A stretch of DNA of 64,000 nucleotides, from positions 772,822-836,821 of the forward strand of contig MNCI01025456.1 of the NCBI GenBank assembly GCA_015680685.1, read 5' to 3'. Below, in pieces: positions 44,553-55,347 of the stretch. The first letter of the stretch is position 1; each line of letters begins with the position of its first letter. A program made the translations under genes and the position numbers. The DNA comes from Gnetum montanum (taxonomy: Eukaryota; Streptophyta; Gnetopsida; Gnetales; Gnetaceae). The notes below the pieces were generated by a model, which saw only the letters and a program-made list of their open reading frames with translations, was not told where the DNA came from and ran no database searches.

Positions 44553-45069
44553 ATGGATTCTCAAATTGCAGAGATGATTGAGGAAGCACAAGAACAAAAA
44601 CTGGAAGATATTTTATGGAAAGAAAAGGTTTTGTTAAAAGACCAATTGGATAAATTACTGCAGGGTAAGAAAGATACTTCAAAGGAAGAAAAGAATTTCT
44701 TTCAGAATTTTCTAAGCGAAATTGAAAAGTGGTTAAAGGAAGTTGCATTCAAAATTGCTTGAATGCCCAGATAAAGCCAAGCAAGAGTCCAGTAAAGGCC
44801 AAAAAAATGGATGCCCAACTTGGACAGTTATGCAGAGGAAGCCAAATGTTAGAATACGACAGATTATGAAATTGCAGTTACAGAATGAATACGTGATGCG
44901 TGTGAATGCTCTGTTGTACGCTTGGCAACAGAAAGCATATACGAGTATCAAGTTCAGCACTATTGTTGATCGTATACTTTCGATATTTCTTTTAATGTTT
45001 TTTATCATTGTGATTAAAGAAGAAAGGTGGTTATCCCTAACTACTAACTACTACATCATTGGAAAATGA
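44553..45069 (+). other. Two short plus ORFs of unknown origin
   Basis: 44553-44762 (69 codons) is strongly charged and helical in look (AEMIEEAQEQKLEDILWKEK). 44743-45069 overlaps it in another frame and ends with a hydrophobic stretch (ILSIFLLMFFIIVI). I recognise neither. They could be captured exon fragments, as for the neighbouring BAHD piece, or chance. Confidence 0.25.
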
Positions 45070-47133
45070 AATGGGACGACGTGAAAACTGCAGGTGGATC
45101 ATGCAAAGGAAATTTGGGACGATGCAGCATCGATGGAATTGAAGACAAACAAAGCAAGGGTAGTGGTAGTGTTGTTGCGTGTTTGAAAGCAAAGGCAGGT
45201 GGAAGAAATCAAGAGAGTAGCAATGCTTCCAGAGAAGGTTAATCAATTTAGCACATTCTTCTGATTCTTCAGTAATGATCTCTACGATGGTTCACTTAAC
45301 TGTAGACTTTTTGCTCGATCTCGCCAACGAAAAATGAAAATATTTTCAAATCTGGATTCTTGCAATGATGAACCTACAAACAGAAATTACCAAACACAAT
45401 AGTGCCTGATGCCAATGCGTTTGTCATTGTCATTACCAATCCATCAGGTGCGGCTACAGAGACACAAAGATATAGCGAGACAGGTGCACAACTGAATTAG
45501 CGAAACCAGGAGATTATTTAGCCGATGAATCAGGGTTATGGTTTATTCTGAAGAAAATCGTCATCGCTAAAAGAAAGTACAAAATCAAAGTAACAAAATA
45601 AAATTTCAATTCCATATGGTTTGGTGGCTAAAAATAATTTTAGCATATTTTCTTACATGCAACAATTGTATGGAGTGTTTATTGCAATTGGACTAAGGTT
45701 AAATAGATTAAAAAGATAGAGATTTTGGCTTTATTTACTAAAATTATTATATAGGTTGTGATTTCTTATAAAATAAATATTTGTAATATTTGTAAAGACA
45801 CATGCCAATGTTAGCATGATTTTCTCCTAACTTCATGTATAAGTTATAACTTCCTAACTTGTTGGGCAAGTAATATTCCCTAACTTGTTGGGCAAGTTAT
45901 AACTTCCTTACTTGGGAAAGAAGTTATCCAAGATGTTTTATAAGATCTAACTAATTATGAGACCCTATAAAAAGGCTTCAAGGGTCTTGAATGGGAGGTC
46001 TCACTTTGGGTCTTGGTGGCTAAGAAAAGGAGCATTTGTAAAGAAGACATTATGAAAGATTGCTTGTAAGATGACTTGTTAAAGACAACATTTTAGCCTC
46101 TTTGTCATAGTCCTGTGAGTTATGTTTATTTTTTATTTTTTAAAAATTGTTTAGTTAGTGGTTTAGATAATATCATGCTTGGCAAGTAATTTTGGGATTT
46201 TTAGATTGCTCTTATTGTTCTTGTTGGATGATAGAAAATTTCTATTAAAATTTTGCCATAAAAGAGCTTGTGTTTGAAAGCCTTAAGGGCATTTTAGTAG
46301 TAAATTTTATTATTGTGCAATGTATAAGAACCGCTATTGAGATTGTTGTAAGAGAGCCTCTGCATGTAGTCAAGTCGTTGAACGATTCAATAGTCAAGAG
46401 GGTTCAGAAAATATTTGGTATTTTGATAGGACCAGAATAGCTTCTTTTATTTTAAAGTGAATCTCTGTGGTATTTCAATCATAAATTTTCAAGTCTTTTG
46501 AAGGTTCTATTGAATGCAATTGTTGACATCCATTATCTAGCCAAAAGAAAGTCTGGTACGTGATAGTTTATGTAGCATTTTTTTTGGGTAGCATAGTAGG
46601 ATTATCTTGAAGAAATTGCTTATTTGAGCCTTAGAAGTTTGAACAATTCGTAGTTATTGAATTTGGGATAGCTTTATTGCGAAGTGTTTACTCGTATCAT
46701 TTTACCTTGTTTAAACATTTGAGATCTTTACACAAATCTGCTTTCTTTTTCTCTTCTTTCTATTTCCATTGAATCTCGCTCTATTTCTAGTTTTCTTGTG
46801 GAACTATCTCTTTCTTTGGGGAAAATTAGAAGTAGATTTGCAGAGTTGTGCTCAAATGTATTTGCAAAACTTTATTTGTTACAAGTATGTATTATAAGGA
46901 CCACATAGACTAGGCAATTGAACAAAATAGGAACTCTCAACGACTCACAGTACTTTGCAAATTTGGTTAAATCTCTTTAAGATAAGTCATTTATAGTTTT
47001 GCACACGACCTAATCATTTTATTTTTCACAACAGCACACCGCAACAGCACATACACATACTCACATTAACTACTGAGTCTATTTGGAGGTATCTGGGCTT
47101 TGGTGTTGCCAGAGACCAGCAAGCACCTAAATC

Positions 47134-47367
47134 NNNNNNNNNNNNNNNNNNNNNNNNNNNNNNNNNNNNNNNNNNNNNNNNNNNNNNNNNNNNNNNNNNN
47201 NNNNNNNNNNNNNNNNNNNNNNNNNNNNNNNNNNNNNNNNNNNNNNNNNNNNNNNNNNNNNNNNNNNNNNNNNNNNNNNNNNNNNNNNNNNNNNNNNNNN
47301 NNNNNNNNNNNNNNNNNNNNNNNNNNNNNNNNNNNNNNNNNNNNNNNNNNNNNNNNNNNNNNNNNNN
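47134..47367. other. Assembly gap (234 N)
   Basis: Hides the right border of the nested LTR and probably part of the middle of gag. ORFs drawn across it are artefacts. Confidence 1.
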
Positions 47368-48477
47368 AAAGGTCCATAATCATGAAAAGGAGAAATCAAC
47401 TCATCTCAAGGAGGTGGAACAATTTTTGCTAGTACAACAATCACTAGATGAAATTGAGGCAAAGATCAATAAGATGATGGAATGGATGCATAAAAAATGT
47501 GGAGAATATGCCAACATTATTAGAGGTAAAACCATGATGAACCAAGAAGCAGGACAGAATATCCTTAGACAATCGGAAAGAAGGGTCAAAGAGAATAAGA
47601 GCTCAACTGCCAATCATACATATCAATGTAATGTTTGTCTATACGATCACCCCAAAGGCCAATGCCCAATCTTGTCACATTTACATAAGCATTGGGGAGG
47701 AATGCTACATCTAGAGTTTGTGCAAAAATATTTTGGTCAATCACGGTGGCAAAAATCCTAGTCGTGGGGGAGGCCACCCTCGAACTAGTCGCACCCTTCA
47801 TATCATCCGAACCTAAGCGCTTATCAGGTTCAATATCCTATTTCCCCAACCAAGTCAAAATCTTCTATCTCACCATATTGTTATTATTCTCCTAAGTACT
47901 ATTAGCCCATGTCCTTTCCAGCAAGATCACCACCTCATATTCCTTATACTTCTCCTTACCCTCAATATTCTCATCATTCACCTCCTTCTACATCACCACT
48001 AGTTGTTCCAGAAGGTTTTGCACCATATCACCAACCCACAAACGTCACTTGTGCTGCTACTGTCAACAATAGTGGAGGTCCTCCACAACACCGGAATCAT
48101 CCTTTCTTTAGGCATGGCTGTAGAAAATGACAACATCATTTTGAGACCACTACATCCTCCAACCTAACACAAGTCCAACATTGTGGTGCATCTTTCTCCT
48201 TGAAGCCAACGCCTTGTGTTACCTTATTAGGGCCATCAATCAATACTCCAACAACCATGTGGCACAGTGAATCTAGCCATGAAGGAAGACATATCGATCC
48301 TTGCATACCATCTTACGATCACGGGTGCCATAGTGGGTCAGCTCCTTATCACATGACCACATCTTATAATCTGCCCCACTATGCCTACAACAATCAAGTG
48401 TGTGAACCCCAGTTTGGGTATATTCCTACCACCACCTCAAAAGACACCGATGGTTTGGATATAACCAAACTCTAATG
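47368..48477 (+). pseudogene. Ty3 gag, C-terminal part with Cys/His motif
   Basis: FLLVQQSLDEIEAKINKMME then CNVCLYDHPKGQCP (about 47630-47672), the C-x2-C-x3-H-x4-C motif that in the other two gag copies of this family is CDICQYEHSK and CDVYQYEHPKECCP. The first frame ends at 47761; two more open frames (47909-48130, 48200-48475) follow with Pro/Ser/Tyr/His-rich sequence up to a stop near 48475. Confidence 0.8.
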
Positions 48478-50400
48478 TTTCCAAAATTCTTGGATCCAAA
48501 TTTTCCATTTATTAATTCTAGCCATGCTTNATGCGACTTGTTGGTTGAGGTGTTGTTTTGTGCTATCAAGTCTCAAGTGACTAATTACTTGGACAGCGAG
48601 CCCATCACATCCACCCAACCATTCTATTAATAAGAGTTTCTACTCTAGGTACGATGATATTCTTGACAACATTAAAAATTAAAGTAATTTTGTGCTCATA
48701 ATGCCCAGAGCGAAGAAGGATGGACTAAGCAAGAATGGCCAGGGTGTGACATCAAGGAGACTTGTGGATTCTCTTTGGTGACATCTATAGGAGTTACCAT
48801 GCAGCCTGGGTGTACTAAGATCCTTGTAGATCTAACGAAAAATGGGAGTAAGAGTAATAAAGGCACTTAATCAAGAAAACTCAATGCTGTTCTAGGGGGT
48901 TCCACTAGAAAGACATGCACCCATGCCTGAAGGTAGGCGGCTTTTCTAGATTATGCATCAAAAAAAGAAAGAAAAAGAGAGTGTGCCAAAGTAGCTAAAA
49001 AAAAGTATGCCACAAAGAAATTCAAAATCACTCCTTCCTTGCACAAAATGCCAAGTGATCGTATGCCTTGTTGTCATGGTACTCTTATGGTTGTCCATCA
49101 TGGGATGAAACAATGCGATTTCACTGATCGAAGGAATGGACTTGGTCTTGATTTTGGAGTGACAGGTTAATGACACATTAATCATTCCCTACACTCAAGA
49201 TTCATTGTGCCCTAGGTTAGTCACCTCACATCCTGATCTTTGTAATCCCTTCTACAATTCACCTCATCTCGCTATTCATGAATTGGTGACTCATGTCTTG
49301 TGTTGCATAGAATTCCTACCTCATCATGGTAGTATCAACATCTGTGTGTTTTGTTGCATCAATGTAGATTACATTTAACCCTTCTAGTGCCTATAGATAT
49401 TTTCAGGTGTGGTTACGCAAGGGCATTATAGCTTGGAACCTGCTTTGGGGAGGACCCACTTGCATGAATTTTGTAATTTGTACTTGTTGCACACCACCAC
49501 ATCATTTTATACCCTTTGAGTACTTCATTGCCAAATCTATACTTTCCTTTATCATCATTTTATCAAATGTTCCTCAAAACCATTACATGTCCTTTTATGT
49601 GTCACCTAAACAAATTAGGTTAGACATTAAACTTTTAGGGCAACTTCCTTGAAAAAAAATTTCTAACTCTAAAATCACACTAAGTAAAGAATTAACCATT
49701 TATTAAAGGTAATGAGTAAGGTATGAAATAATTGAACTTCTTTCAATAACCTTACTAACAATTGATCTTTGTGTGATTATAGATGGCCCCTAAAAGAGGA
49801 CAATAAAGAGGACCTTCTCAAGGTACAACTAAATGCCCAGGGGGAGGTAGAGACCAATGACCTCATGCAGAACATGCAGAGCAGAAGGCATAATCATTCA
49901 GCATCCATCAGGGACCTCCTGTCACTGCACAATTTGGCCAAGCAAAAGGTGGAGAAGTCAGGGCCCAAGCCTACGAAGAGGAACAACGACTATTTGTGGC
50001 ATGGCATGTCAAGGCCAATCAAGTGTTCCTGTAGTTTCCATGTCCATGGAAAGTGCTGACTTCATCAAACATTGGAACATTAGCATGGATGGCTCATAAT
50101 TCTTAGATAGAAGAGGAGAAACATCAGGGCTTCTTCAATGGTATCAATCTTAGAAGCCTGGTCTACAGGACAAAGGAAAAGCACCCATGGAGGAACCACT
50201 GCCACCTAGAACCACATGAGTTCCAACAAAGTTTTGTAATTCTATGTCTGTGTCCCAATTTTGTTTTGTTTAATTCCCCACTGCGGCATGAATAAATCCC
50301 TAATCAATCAATAATCCCATACCTCTCCACTATGTAATCAATGGAGCTTGTTCTCATTTTGTTCAACTTGAGGAAAAATTTTTATTCAGTCATTGGGGTA
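48478..50400 (+). other. Internal non-pol region of the gag-only Ty3 element
   Basis: About 1.9 kb between gag and the 3' LTR. No RT, integrase or RNase H motif on either strand. ORFs 49407-49652 and 49769-50059 are unrecognised; the overlapping frame from 49785 starts MAPKRGQ and later VVSMSMESADFIKHWN. A single n is at 48530. Confidence 0.6.
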
Positions 50401-51238
50401 TGATAAATCGTGATTCATTAGGCTATGATATCGTGTACGCGATATTGTGGCCTAGCTAGCGATATCGAATATGCGATATCGTGACTCCAGTGCAGGCCTA
50501 TAAATACACATGTAGGTGCGAGGAGTTGGGAGTCAATTTTTAGAATCAGTTTGTAGTTCATTTTAGAAGTTAGCTTTCATTTTAGTTCTTCTCAACCCTT
50601 TTCCCCCAGTGCATGCCCGCAATGTGATGATTGTAATTGTACAACACCTTTATTCGAGTGTGACGTAGTTGGACACGCACATGACTGAAAATAAAGATCG
50701 AGATTACTTCATCATTGCAGCATTCACTTAGTTTAATTATTTAATTGTTATTGTTACTTATTGCTTTCGTAATTAATATCTCTTCACCCTAAACTCCTTA
50801 AATGTGGAATAAGTATGACTTAATCATGAGCATTCAAGTGTGACTACTTGGTATCCTAGTAGCGTACCTAGGACATGCACTTGGTAATCCCAGCAGTAAT
50901 CGTACACGAGGTCCAAGATGTGTATGGATGATTAAGGAATGAATGCTTATCGCACTTAGGCTAGCTTAGACTCTCTCCCCCTTTTCCTCCTAGCTTAATT
51001 AAAGTTATTTTCTATTGCCTCTAGGAGTAGTACTAGTTTAGGACTGCATCATACACCTCACTCTGGACTAAACCATACGTGACAAAGCAAATACTAGTCT
51101 AGGTGGAAAGGCAGCGAATTGCAATCAATGAGTAACTATCTAGATACCAAAACTAGCCCATCTACGGAGTTCGACTGGATCGTGCGTGAAATGCTCGTAT
51201 TCGTATGGTTGAGTGTAGGGGTACCTCGCCACTCATCA
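50401..51238 (+). repeat. Gag-only Ty3 element 3' LTR
   Basis: TGATAAATCGTG to CCACTCATCA. GATATC motifs at 50427-50480 upstream of TATAAATA (50499-50506). Followed by the ACAAT duplication (51239-51243) and then the displaced RTE tail. Confidence 0.9.
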
Positions 51239-51243
51239 ACAAT

Positions 51244-51282
51244 GCTAGGATAATGATGATGACAACAACAACAATGAATTTC
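51244..51282 (+). repeat. Displaced 3' tail of the RTE LINE
   Basis: GCTAGGATAATGATGATGACAACAACAACAATG-like simple tail (given in part: GATGATGACAACAACAAC). It continues the RTE 3' end at 41493 once the Ty3 element and one ACAAT are removed, and resembles the tail of the minus RTE copy. Confidence 0.7.
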
Positions 51283-51344
51283 TTATCTTACTAATATGTT
51301 TCTTCTTTTTTATCCTATCTTTTATACAATTATAAGTTGTGTAA

Positions 51345-51460
51345 AAACTCAAAATAATTTGACTACGAATACATCCCAATATAATGATGCCGCCTAAAAT
51401 GAAACTCAAACTAGCAACCTCTAACCCACAAATCCTTATTAGACAATGATCTAACCACTT
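51345..51460 (-). mobile_element. SINE copy 3
   Basis: Minus strand: AAGTGGTTAGATCATTGTC (box A side), GAGGTTGCTAGTTTGAGT (box B), and a GGGATGTATTCGTAGTCAAA tail related to that of copy 1. Confidence 0.5.
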
Positions 51461-51524
51461 AATTATCTCTTATTTTTTATTTTTACATTACTTTTTTTAG
51501 TTTAGAGAGAGGGGGTATTAAAAC

Positions 51525-51690
51525 TTAAAACAATTAATTATAGGTACACCTAAAGACATATGGCCAACATGATGTATTAGAATTATTAAAGAGGAACATA
51601 ATGATATTAGAGTTACATGTCTTTTGTAATCAAACCTATGACTTGCACATTCAAAGCCACATGCTCTAACCATATAAGTAATACCAATTT
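51525..51690 (-). mobile_element. SINE copy 4
   Basis: Minus strand: TATATGGTTAGAGCATGTGG, AGTCATAGGTTTGATTAC (box B), ATGTTGGCCATATGTCTT and GTGTACCTATAATTAATTG, collinear with copy 1 at 29768-29945. Confidence 0.6.
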
Positions 51691-51699
51691 TTTTTCTTT

Positions 51700-52840
51700 T
51701 TTCTTTTTCCTTTTTTTTGACCTTGAAGGAAATTCTTCATCTCTTTACAAGGAAGCCTTCACTGAGAAGCAAAAATACATGAGGGTGATTTCCTATCCCT
51801 AAAGACAAGGTTTTACAAGACTGGTTATCAAAATAAAAATGTTAGACACCCTAACTTAAGCTTAGGTAAGAAAAGTATTACTAATACTAATATTATATTA
51901 TGTTTGTGTAGATCTAAAGGATCTATTAGACAAATGAACTTGTGCAAAATACATCTATAGTAATAAATCTTAAGTACAATAAACATGTTGAATATTTATG
52001 TAACTTGAACACATTTTCTATATAATTTCTTAAAATAAACATTGGTAGCTTGAATAGCTCATACAAAGATTAACTAGATATTTTTCATTTCCTTCTGAAG
52101 AAATGTTTTCTGCAACATTCTAATAATACATGTTGCTCATTTTCTACCACTTGCATCTTCATGTTCTTCATTGTTCCATCTTCCAATTTCAACCTAGAGA
52201 TGGTGTGATCTCTTTTTTACTTTGCTAACTAGTGTTTTCATGGATGTTGAAATTGTTGTATGTAGATATTTTCTTTCATCATATCTGCCACCTCTAATAT
52301 TTGCTAGTAGAATTGAATCTTTTTTTATATTACATAAAATTAAAATCATAACTTAATAAAATCAATATAGGATGTTAAGAAAATGGGTAGACAAGATAGT
52401 AAGCATTCTTTTAAAAAGCATATGCAAAAAGGCAAAAGAGAAATTTAATAATTATAGAGTATACAATTATCCCTTGCATGAAAACCTACCTTGTATGCTA
52501 AGCAATTCCAATTCACATGATCCTAATGCCCATGAAAATAGAATACCAACATCCATCAAATATGTAACATCTTGGTTTTAAAACCCCTTTCCTCTTGTTA
52601 GTATGCCTTGTGACTTGAACCTTTGATGTGTTGTGACTATTCTAATATGGTATTTTCTTCATATTTAAGTATAATTTTGACTTGTAGATGCTCTTCCACT
52701 ATATTTATTAATTTTAATATTTGTATTTAATGAAAAATAAGTTTTTAGTCACAAACACCTATGACATCGTAGATGCAACATTGCAGCCTTTTATGCAAAA
52801 TCCAAGTCATAATAAATACTTATAAATATGGGTCACCAAC
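51700..52840. other. Tract with no recognised feature
   Basis: AT-rich sequence with poly-T stretches; the 69-codon ORF at 52372-52581 has no motif I know. Confidence 0.4.
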
Positions 52841-52849
52841 CATATTTAT

Positions 52850-54396
52850 GGCACCATTTGATTAGTAGCTTAGTGATCCTCGTACAATTTTTTTCATAGA
52901 GTAGTAAATATTTAGTGAGTGCTTGTTGCATTATTTTAAACCAATTATATAATGTTATTATTTGAGTAGGATGTACCTAGATATACTCCATAAATGACAA
53001 TAAAGATCAAGATTAATTTTATTCTGTTACAACACTCTAACTTAGAAAAGATTTAACTTTCAACATTTAAGTTTCTTGTTATTTATCATTTTCTTTGAAA
53101 AATATTTATAATTCCATTTTGTATTAATCACATGGTAGAATGAACATGATCTAATTTCAAGTATAACATATATTTGTTTGAATATCTCACCTATGATATT
53201 AATTAGTACTTCTAGTAACATCTTGCTAGGTAATCCTAACAACAAATATACTAGTTTAAGATGTGAATAGCAGATTGGGGACTCAACACTCATCACCTTA
53301 AGAAAGTATGAGACATATTTTATTGTTAATTAGATTGAATAATTAAATTCTTCATGATTATTGATTAGCCTAGTCCTTGCCATGGCAACATGAACATCAT
53401 ATGCCTTAACTATACTAAACTATGTGATGAGTGGCGAGGTACCCCTACACTCCACCATACGAATACGAGCGTACACGTGCGATCCGGTCGAACTCCGCAG
53501 ACTAAATGCCTTAACGCTACAAGAAACACTTGGGGTTAATCGTTCGTTGTCTTCCCAGGCTTGCTTGTATGAGTCACGGTGTATGGTTAAGCAAGTCTGA
53601 GGTATGTGATTTTTTTGGTATTTTCGGCTTATCTTCTATGCTACCAGAGTGAAGGGTTGAGAAAACTAAACTAACTCTAACTAAGATCTAAGTCTAAATT
53701 AACTAGCGTCAGCATCCGTTCCCACTTGCCGGACACACCCTGACCTATGCAACTGCAGCTTACCAAACGCTAATCGTTACTGGGATCGCCTCACGTAACG
53801 CAAGTGCTCGAAGTGGTCGCACTGAGGCACCTATTTAGCCTACGTGTGATAAGCAGCCGATTCCTTGACTAGCCGTACACGTCCGTAGACGCTCGTAATC
53901 AAGTCGTACTTGAACGCACTAGGAAAGCAGGAAATAAAAGCAATAAATGAAACCACGTGCTGTAAGGTTTATCCAAACAAGTTCGTCTTTATTGCCGTAC
54001 ACAACTTGGGTTCAGGTTACAAGCTGCTCGAATAAAGAACCGTTCACTCTAGGAGTCCTACTGAGGGCACATGGGGAAAAATTCTAACTCTGGAGTGATC
54101 AATCTGCCAAAGCTTCGCTACACTAGCCAGGATTTGGAAAATAAGGGGAGTGCCGCCTCTTATTTATAGAAATGGCGGCGGGACGCGATATCGCGTACGC
54201 GATATCGTGGCCTAGTGTAAATCGCGTCTCATCACTATGCATATGAAAGACCACTATAAGTATAGCTAAAAAGATAACAAATCACGATATTGCATTTAAT
54301 TATCTAGATATTCTACTAACTCTATTCAAAAACTATGACATATCATATTGTGACACTTGTATATCATATGGTTGGGCATTGGACATACTTATTACT
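52850..54396 (+). repeat. Old LTR of the gag-only Ty3 family, interrupted by a solo LTR
   Basis: 52850-53424 and 54235-54396 follow the LTRs at 41494/50401 in order (GATCAAGATTA, GGTAATCCTAACA, TGATTAGCCTAG, AAAGACC, ATATGGTTGGGC) with heavy divergence. The insert 53425-54234 is excluded. It ends directly against the next LTR at 54397. Confidence 0.55.
53425..54234 (-). repeat. Solo LTR of the gag-only Ty3 family, minus strand
   Basis: Minus strand starts TGATGAGACGCG and ends GGTACCTCGCCACTCATCA, as the LTRs at 41494 and 50401 do. Perfect CTATG duplications flank it (53420-53424, 54235-54239). TATAAATA on the minus strand near 54170, with a perfect 22-bp palindrome of GATATCG units just upstream (54186-54207). 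It keeps many CpG sites, unlike the older LTR it sits in. Confidence 0.9.
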
Positions 54397-55187
54397 TGAT
54401 GAATGCGTTTTTGCTGTTGGCTGCAACATTGCGTACGTCGCGTCAAGGTGTATACCCCAAGTCTATAAATGCCATTGGGCTCCAATTTTGCATAGTTTTG
54501 AAGTTAGTTTTTAGTTAGAGTAGTGAAGATCTTGTTGTTTATTTTCCTCAAAGTTAGAATATTTTTTGAGTGCCCGCAAAAGAAGTCTAAGTGTGTACGG
54601 TTCTTTGTTCGAGCATTGATGTACATGAGTGCAACAATGTGACAAGAATAAAACGACCTCTTTTGAAAATCCTTGCAACACTGAGAATAGATTAATATTT
54701 TTTAATGCATTTTAGTTCCTTGCTCTTTACTTGAAAGCATTTGAATTAAGAAATTTATTTCCAATTGTTAATGAACACAAGCACGACCACTTTGAGCATT
54801 CATATAGTACTTGGTAACCTAATAATGCTTAACGTTTGGTAGCCCAATAGTGCTATATGTGTTCAGGAAAGTGGGATGGCTACTTGTGTTAGGCTAGATA
54901 GGTAATAATGAATCAGATTTTAAATTACTCTATTTCTCATTCTTGTTGTAGGCAATCAAATCTATAAAATATAAAGTAAGAAATATCATATACCTTAATT
55001 ACACTTAAACCATACCCTTGAACCTCACAAGTGTAGTTGGGAAGACAACAAATGTTCTCAATGCCCATTTCACTTCCTAGAAGAGCTAGTGCACTAGATA
55101 ACTATAGGTCCACAAAATTCGACCGGATCACGCATAACGCCTTAGTGATTTGTATGGTTGGGCGTAGGCATACCTTGCTGCTCATCA
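54397..55187 (+). repeat. Ty3 element 5' LTR
   Basis: TGATGAATGCG to GCTGCTCATCA, the same ends as the gag-only family, with TATAAATG near 54463. Directly preceded by the older LTR. Confidence 0.75.
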
Positions 55188-55206
55188 TTGGCATCATTGC
55201 CAGGGA
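55188..55206 (+). other. Ty3 element primer binding site
   Basis: TTGGCATCATTGCCAGGGA, a decayed copy of the tRNA-Asp-like site also seen at 42345. Confidence 0.8.
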
Positions 55207-55347
55207 TCTTTTTATTCTTTCATGTGTTGTCTAAGACCTAGTGAAAAGTATTTAAATTATTGGAATGAACCTAAGAGTCATATTTATCTTACAATTACTA
55301 CAACAAATACTTAGAGCACATTGTGATTTTTATTTTGCTAACCGAAC

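Larger units (their letters stand above)
43266..47133 (+). repeat. Nested long-LTR sequence inside gag
   Basis: Begins TGTTGGCACATTTTAGCC, the same start as the LTR at 62266 (31 of 32 bp identical). The part from 45790 to at least 46350 matches 63540-64000 (TATA at 45966-45973, then GATTGCTTGTAAGATG). The right border is probably lost in the N gap: GAAAG precedes it and (N)AAAG follows the gap, so a 5-bp duplication is possible. It could be a solo LTR or a truncated element. The stretch 43300-45790 is absent from the 62266 copy and contains a 24-bp A run (43318-43341) and a host-gene fragment. Confidence 0.55.
41494..51238 (+). mobile_element. Gag-only Ty3/Gypsy element (TR-GAG type), with nested insertion
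   Basis: LTRs 41494-42344 and 50401-51238 are clearly homologous (about 93 percent by eye), flanked by perfect ACAAT duplications (41489-41493 and 51239-51243). A primer site like plant tRNA-Asp follows the 5' LTR. Gag is readable in two parts (42478 and 47368), but no protease, RT or integrase is found in the 1.9 kb after gag. Gag, primer site and LTR ends (TGATGA..CTCATCA) match the decayed complete element at 54397. It inserted in the 3' tail of the plus-strand RTE. Confidence 0.85.

Noticed and set aside
47066-47432. ORFs spanning the gap at 47134-47367
   Set aside because: They exist only because N is read as unknown residues.
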